The notes beneath the pieces are model-generated. The model searched no databases and had not been told where the DNA came from. It saw only the letters and a program-made list of their open reading frames with translations. From NCBI GenBank assembly GCA_025937615.1, contig JAICRA010000067.1:1-7432 (forward strand): 7,432 bases of DNA. The letters run 5' to 3'. This stretch comes from Thermomicrobiales bacterium. Its GTDB lineage: Bacteria; Chloroflexota; Chloroflexia; Thermomicrobiales; UBA6265. The translations under genes were made by a program, and so were the position numbers. This document shows, in pieces, positions 4,171 through 7,432 of the stretch (positions are counted from its first letter, which is position 1; the number at the start of each line of letters is the position of its first letter).

Positions 4171-6342
4171 CTAAGTCTCGGCAGTGACCCGGTAGGCCGT
4201 GCCCTCGAGAACGACGATGACCTGTTGACCCAGCGCGAAGGCCGGGCCAAGCTCCGGATGATCGCCTAGCAAGGCGAAGTACTCAACACTCGCGAACGGG
4301 ATATCGACGGCCGTCATGGCAGCGGGATCATAGGTCATGTCGGTCCAGACCCCATCCCGCAGAACGAAGGCGCGGGAGCCCGCGTAGCGAAGGACCTCAG
4401 CCGCGCTCACTTCTTCGCCCTCTTCGGTGACGAACGTCGCCATAGGCAATGGAGCGGCCGTGTCGACATCGGCCATAGCCTGCACCTCTTGCGCCTGGGT
4501 CACGGCTTCGGCACCCGAGGCAGGGGCGGAGAGTTGCGACGAGGCCGCTGCGGCGGCCTCATCCCGCGTCTCCTGAGAGTGGATATCGTCCTCCGTGATC
4601 AGGTACGAGGTGTATGGCGTGACGATCCCGTGCTCCAGGCTGAGGTCGATGACCGCGTCGACGAGCTCGTCGTTTTCGCCGTGCAGGCGGATCTGGTTCA
4701 GCAGGTACCCGATCTTGCGCGTCGCCCACAGGCGCGGCAGGAAGTCGCTGCCCCCGGCCCGGGTAAAGTTGACCGGATACGTAAACTCCCGAGGCTCGCC
4801 ATTGACCTCACCGCGCAGTGTGAGCGTTGCCGACCCCCCTTCCGGGTAAGTGCCGAGGGCGATCAGCTGCGATCCCGCGAAGAGGTCAGGTAGTGGCGAG
4901 GGGTAGATCTCGGCCACATCGACGCCCTCGACCTCGACCGCGACATCGGCTAGAACGGGGGCGGTGATTCCCGAGTAGAAACTCGAGACGGCTTCGTTGA
5001 GCGCTTCACCGGGCCGAACGTACGTCGTGCGCCCCTGGTGTTCGCTGGAGAGGGTATCGAGCAGGATCGCGTCGACGTCATCGCCGACGCCGAAGGCGAA
5101 GAGCCGGACGTTCTCAGGTGCCGCGTCTGCGACGTTGGCGATAATGCGGCTGGTGTCGATCTCGCCCTCCGTGGGTAGCCCATCGGTCAGAAAGAGAATC
5201 ATCGTCGGCCGCCCGGGCTCGACCATGTCGAGGGCGGAGAGCAGCGCCAGATTGATGTCGGTGCCCCCGGTCGCTCCGAGACGCTCGACCCACCGCGCCG
5301 CATCTTCGGCTTCCGCTGGCGCAATCAACTCGCGCGCGTATTCGCGGGCGCCGGTGCTGAACTCGACGATGTTGAAGCGGTCGTCCGGATTGAGATGCTC
5401 CAGGACGTAGAGAAGCGCCTCCCGCGCCTGCTCGATCTTTTCACCTTCCATGCTGCCCGAGGTATCCAGCACGACGATGACATCCTTGGCGACGATCTCT
5501 GTCTCGTCGTCAATCCCGGGCGCGGCGAGGAGGAGGAAATAGCCCTCTCCTGTGCCCTCGTCGATGTAACTCACGACGCTGGCGCCGATGGAGCCCGGCG
5601 AGACGCTCCAGAAGAGCTCGAAGTCGGTGTCCGGCCGGACATCGCTCGCTTCGTAGCCTGCCGCAAAGTGAAAGTCGTCTGGCCGGTCGACGGCGACGTC
5701 GTGCGACGGGGAGTAGACGGCCCGCAATGGCTCTCGGGTCTCGACGCCGACGTGGACGCTGACCTCTTCCAGCGGTTGCGCTGAGAAACGCTCGGTGTTC
5801 AAGGGATACCGGTAGCGGGAGAGCCCCTCTTCAACCGGAACGATCTCACCGTATTCGATCTCGATGCGGCGATCTTCGCCGGGAGGGATAGGGAAGACGC
5901 TGGCCCGGATGGCGCCCTCACCGATGTACTCGAGAAGTGCCGGGTCGCGCAGGTTGCGCACGATGTCGTCGTAGATGCGACGCGCTTCCTCTGCGTCGAG
6001 CAGCTTGGCTTCGACCGGCTCGCCATCAACCATCATGGTGAATCCGGAGATGGCCGCGCCTGGCGGGATGGGGAAGATGTAGGTTCCCTCGGCGGCCCAG
6101 CTATTGGGGTTGTGGAAGACCTGGTCGATGCGTGTCGTCGCCACCTGGTCGGCGATCGAGACATCGACGCGGTGTGACCGGACGTTGAGCTGATCGGCGA
6201 TGAGGACGGGGTCAGGACAGACGGGATCGCAGGCGGGTGGGTCAACGATGATGACGCCATCCGCGCTTGCCGACAGCGGTGCCGCAACCAGGGACACAAG
6301 GAAAGCAAACACGATCAGGGGTAGGATCGGGATCCGACGCAT
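4171..6342 (-). CDS. Secreted VIT and von Willebrand factor A domain protein
   Basis: Seen, from the ATG at 6342 (723 residues): a Sec signal peptide (basic RR at 2-3, hydrophobic 4-21, likely cleavage after ASA27); a VIT domain (about 46-170; IDQVFHNP, EGTYIFPIPPGA, AEEARRIYDDIV, ASVFPIPPGEDRRIEIEY); a VWA domain (about 285-470) with a complete MIDAS (DTSGSM from D293, T361 in GGTD, D387 in LTDG); a region with SLEHGIVTPYTSYLI; an Ala/Ser/Gln linker (about 590-630); and a C-terminal conserved-looking module (about 640-720; FVLRDGVWTDM, VEYFALLGDHPELGPAFALG). MIDAS sites bind divalent metal and protein ligands, so an extracytoplasmic adhesion or scaffold role is likely, but the partner is unknown. 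There is no LPXTG motif, lipobox or C-terminal helix. The only two cysteines (38 and 42) sit just after the signal peptide. The ribosome binding site GAGAGGAG lies 6 nt before the ATG, which favours this start over one 9 codons upstream. Confidence 0.93.
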   Translation of the reverse strand: MRRIPILPLIVFAFLVSLVAAPLSASADGVIIVDPPACDPVCPDPVLIADQLNVRSHRVDVSIADQVATTRIDQVFHNPNSWAAEGTYIFPIPPGAAISGFTMMVDGEPVEAKLLDAEEARRIYDDIVRNLRDPALLEYIGEGAIRASVFPIPPGEDRRIEIEYGEIVPVEEGLSRYRYPLNTERFSAQPLEEVSVHVGVETREPLRAVYSPSHDVAVDRPDDFHFAAGYEASDVRPDTDFELFWSVSPGSIGASVVSYIDEGTGEGYFLLLAAPGIDDETEIVAKDVIVVLDTSGSMEGEKIEQAREALLYVLEHLNPDDRFNIVEFSTGAREYARELIAPAEAEDAARWVERLGATGGTDINLALLSALDMVEPGRPTMILFLTDGLPTEGEIDTSRIIANVADAAPENVRLFAFGVGDDVDAILLDTLSSEHQGRTTYVRPGEALNEAVSSFYSGITAPVLADVAVEVEGVDVAEIYPSPLPDLFAGSQLIALGTYPEGGSATLTLRGEVNGEPREFTYPVNFTRAGGSDFLPRLWATRKIGYLLNQIRLHGENDELVDAVIDLSLEHGIVTPYTSYLITEDDIHSQETRDEAAAAASSQLSAPASGAEAVTQAQEVQAMADVDTAAPLPMATFVTEEGEEVSAAEVLRYAGSRAFVLRDGVWTDMTYDPAAMTAVDIPFASVEYFALLGDHPELGPAFALGQQVIVVLEGTAYRVTAET

Positions 6343-6348
6343 GGCTGT

Positions 6349-6356
6349 CTCCTCTC
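6349..6356 (-). promoter_or_regulatory. Ribosome binding site of the VIT/VWA gene
   Basis: Minus-strand GAGAGGAG, 6 nt before the ATG at 6342. It places translation start at the signal peptide rather than at the upstream in-frame start at 6369. Confidence 0.6.
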
Positions 6357-6424
6357 CGGGCCTGCCCACGTTGGGGGCCGCGTGCGTAGGAGACGCCGCG
6401 CGGGTCTTTCGAGTTCCCGTAATG

Positions 6425-7045
6425 TCAGGAGATGCCTTTTGCGGGTGCTGTCCGGTCCTGTTCGGCCATTAGCTGTTGAAGGGCAGCGAGAGTGCGATCG
6501 ATTTCATCAATGATGGCTTGTAGGCGATTCTCCCCGGGCTTCGCGGCTCCGACCAGTGCGTCCACGACCGCGCGGTAGTACCAGAGTGTGCCGTCACGCC
6601 TGCCGTTGAAGTGCGACCACAGGTCTTCGCCTTGGACGCGGTAACTGCTGAGCACATCCCTCACGTTGTGGAGTTTGTCGGCCGCTACCACCAGCCGGAC
6701 CGAATAGGGCTCGGTCCGGAGTCGCCGGACAAACGCCTCTTTCCGTTCGCGCCAGGGCGGCTTCGGTGATGCATCCGTGTCCGAGCACGCCGCAACAATG
6801 CGGGCGACCTGATCGCCAAAGCGTCGACGAATTTCCTCCAGCGTCTCCTGTCCACCCTGGTCCTCGACCGCATCATGCAAGAGCGCGGCGATCGCCTCGT
6901 TTTCACTCGCGCCGTGATCGAGCGCGATCGCGGTGACGGCGAGCAGGTGGGAGATATAGGGGGTGTCAGACCCCTTGCGCCTCTGCCCGGCATGGAGGCG
7001 CGCCGCGTACACCAGCGCCTCCTCGAATGCGTTCGAACTCCCCAT
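6425..7045 (-). CDS. HD-domain hydrolase, RelA/SpoT (MESH1)-like
   Basis: Seen: 206 residues consisting mostly of one HD domain. The family's metal and catalytic residues are in order: the segment HAGQRRKGSDTPYISHLLAV (H33), then LLHDAVED (H57, D58, E61, D62), then AADKLHNVRD (D123, N127). This matches the hydrolase half of bifunctional Rel/SpoT proteins and the stand-alone hydrolase MESH1, which remove the 3'-pyrophosphate of ppGpp using manganese. There is no synthetase, TGS or ACT domain. The C-terminal third (about 140-206) is helical, with WYYRAVVDAL and a Glu/Gln-rich end, and is not diagnostic. Inference: a small alarmone hydrolase or a related nucleotide phosphohydrolase; the substrate is unproven. 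The ATG at 7045 has GGAGG 5 nt upstream. It lies 27 nt after the GMC oxidoreductase stop, probably co-transcribed with it, and 82 nt before the VIT/VWA gene. Confidence 0.9.
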   Translation of the reverse strand: MGSSNAFEEALVYAARLHAGQRRKGSDTPYISHLLAVTAIALDHGASENEAIAALLHDAVEDQGGQETLEEIRRRFGDQVARIVAACSDTDASPKPPWRERKEAFVRRLRTEPYSVRLVVAADKLHNVRDVLSSYRVQGEDLWSHFNGRRDGTLWYYRAVVDALVGAAKPGENRLQAIIDEIDRTLAALQQLMAEQDRTAPAKGIS

Positions 7046-7050
7046 AGGAT

Positions 7051-7055
7051 CCTCC
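7051..7055 (-). promoter_or_regulatory. Ribosome binding site of the HD hydrolase
   Basis: Minus-strand GGAGG, 5 nt before the ATG at 7045, in the 27-nt gap after the GMC gene. Confidence 0.6.
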
Positions 7056-7072
7056 AGGCGACGCGGTTCGAG

Positions 7073-7432
7073 CTATGCGCTGGCGTATTGCTGTTTGACC
7101 GCGTCCGCGAGCTTCTCGGCAACGGTGACGACGGCGAAATGGATGTTGGCCCGGGGACCGGTCGGGAAGATTGAAGCGTCGACGATGCGAAGACCGTCCA
7201 CCCTATGAACGAGCGCATTGTGGTCGACGACCGTCATCGCATCAGACGCCGGTCCCATGCGGCAGGTGCTCGAGGGATGGAACGTGGTCCCGAAGCGGGA
7301 CAAGGTCCAGGCCGGAAGTTCGCCGGCATCTCCCCAGGGAGGCATCTCTTCGGCGTATGGCTCGAGCACGCGCTGCATCGGAGCCGAGGCAATGATCTGT
7401 TCGACGAGCTCGATGCCGTCGCAAAGCGCCTC
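7073..7432 (-). CDS. GMC-family FAD oxidoreductase, C-terminal part (partial)
   Basis: Glucose-methanol-choline oxidoreductases oxidise alcohols or sugars with bound FAD. Only the last 119 codons are visible; the frame is open to the window edge, so the FAD-binding N-terminus is outside. Seen, counting from the edge: HPSSTCRMGP (H52-P61), the standard first active-site His motif; then VHRVDGLRIVDASIFPT (about 75-91), the conserved strand before the end of the GMC_oxred_C domain; then RANIHFAVVTVAEKLAD (about 94-110). H98 aligns with the second catalytic His/Asn position, by my own alignment. The sequence ends 9 residues later at a TAG. The substrate cannot be told from this fragment; choline-dehydrogenase-like or alcohol-dehydrogenase-type labels would be guesses. 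The HD hydrolase gene follows 27 nt later on the same strand. Confidence 0.92.
   Translation of the reverse strand, partial: EALCDGIELVEQIIASAPMQRVLEPYAEEMPPWGDAGELPAWTLSRFGTTFHPSSTCRMGPASDAMTVVDHNALVHRVDGLRIVDASIFPTGPRANIHFAVVTVAEKLADAVKQQYASA

Noticed and set aside
5395..5784. Plus-strand open frame inside the VIT/VWA gene
   Set aside because: Antisense to the VWA and VIT-VWA linker region, whose motifs are intact; no independent support.

Overview
The window is GC-rich bacterial DNA, densely coded and almost entirely on the minus strand. Nothing in it looks mobile: I see no transposase, integrase, tRNA, rRNA or CRISPR array. The gene types suggest a Chloroflexota-like lineage, perhaps Thermomicrobia, or an actinobacterial relative. 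They are a secreted VIT/VWA protein, an Rv3369-type PPOX protein that probably uses F420, a divergent arginase-fold protein and a short RelA/SpoT-type HD protein. This placement is an inference from gene content, not proof.

Left part (1-1985), minus strand. The window opens with the first 29 codons of a gene with a strong ribosome binding site and a signal-peptide-like N-terminus; its body lies outside the window. Next comes a housekeeping cluster read right to left: rplS (ribosomal protein L19), then rnhB (RNase HII), then yraN (UPF0102 nuclease-fold protein). rnhB and yraN overlap by 4 nt. A strong GC hairpin separates rplS from rnhB. A promoter-like sequence and a small U-tailed hairpin lie upstream of rplS.

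Middle part (1985-3649). An arginase-superfamily gene (minus) and a J-domain gene (plus) are divergent. Between them is a perfect 9-bp inverted repeat with a 6-nt spacer, directly abutting a good -10 box for the arginase-like gene, which makes it a strong operator candidate. The arginase-like protein keeps five of six metal ligands. It has lost the usual GGDH histidine, the catalytic loop histidine and the guanidinium-binding glutamate, so it is probably not a true arginase. The J-domain protein has an intact HPD motif and a C-terminal membrane helix.

Right part (3662-7432). Four minus-strand genes follow one another with short gaps: the C-terminal end of a GMC-family flavin oxidoreductase (cut by the window edge), a RelA/SpoT-like HD hydrolase without a synthetase domain, a large secreted VIT/VWA protein, and the PPOX/F420 flavin-type protein. 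The PPOX gene converges on the J-domain gene with a 12-nt gap. The first pair is 27 nt apart and the others about 80-90 nt, so one transcription unit is possible but not shown.

I do not see a convincing new multi-gene system. The items most worth a second look are the arginase-like protein with its operator, the stand-alone HD hydrolase, and the tail-anchored J protein.
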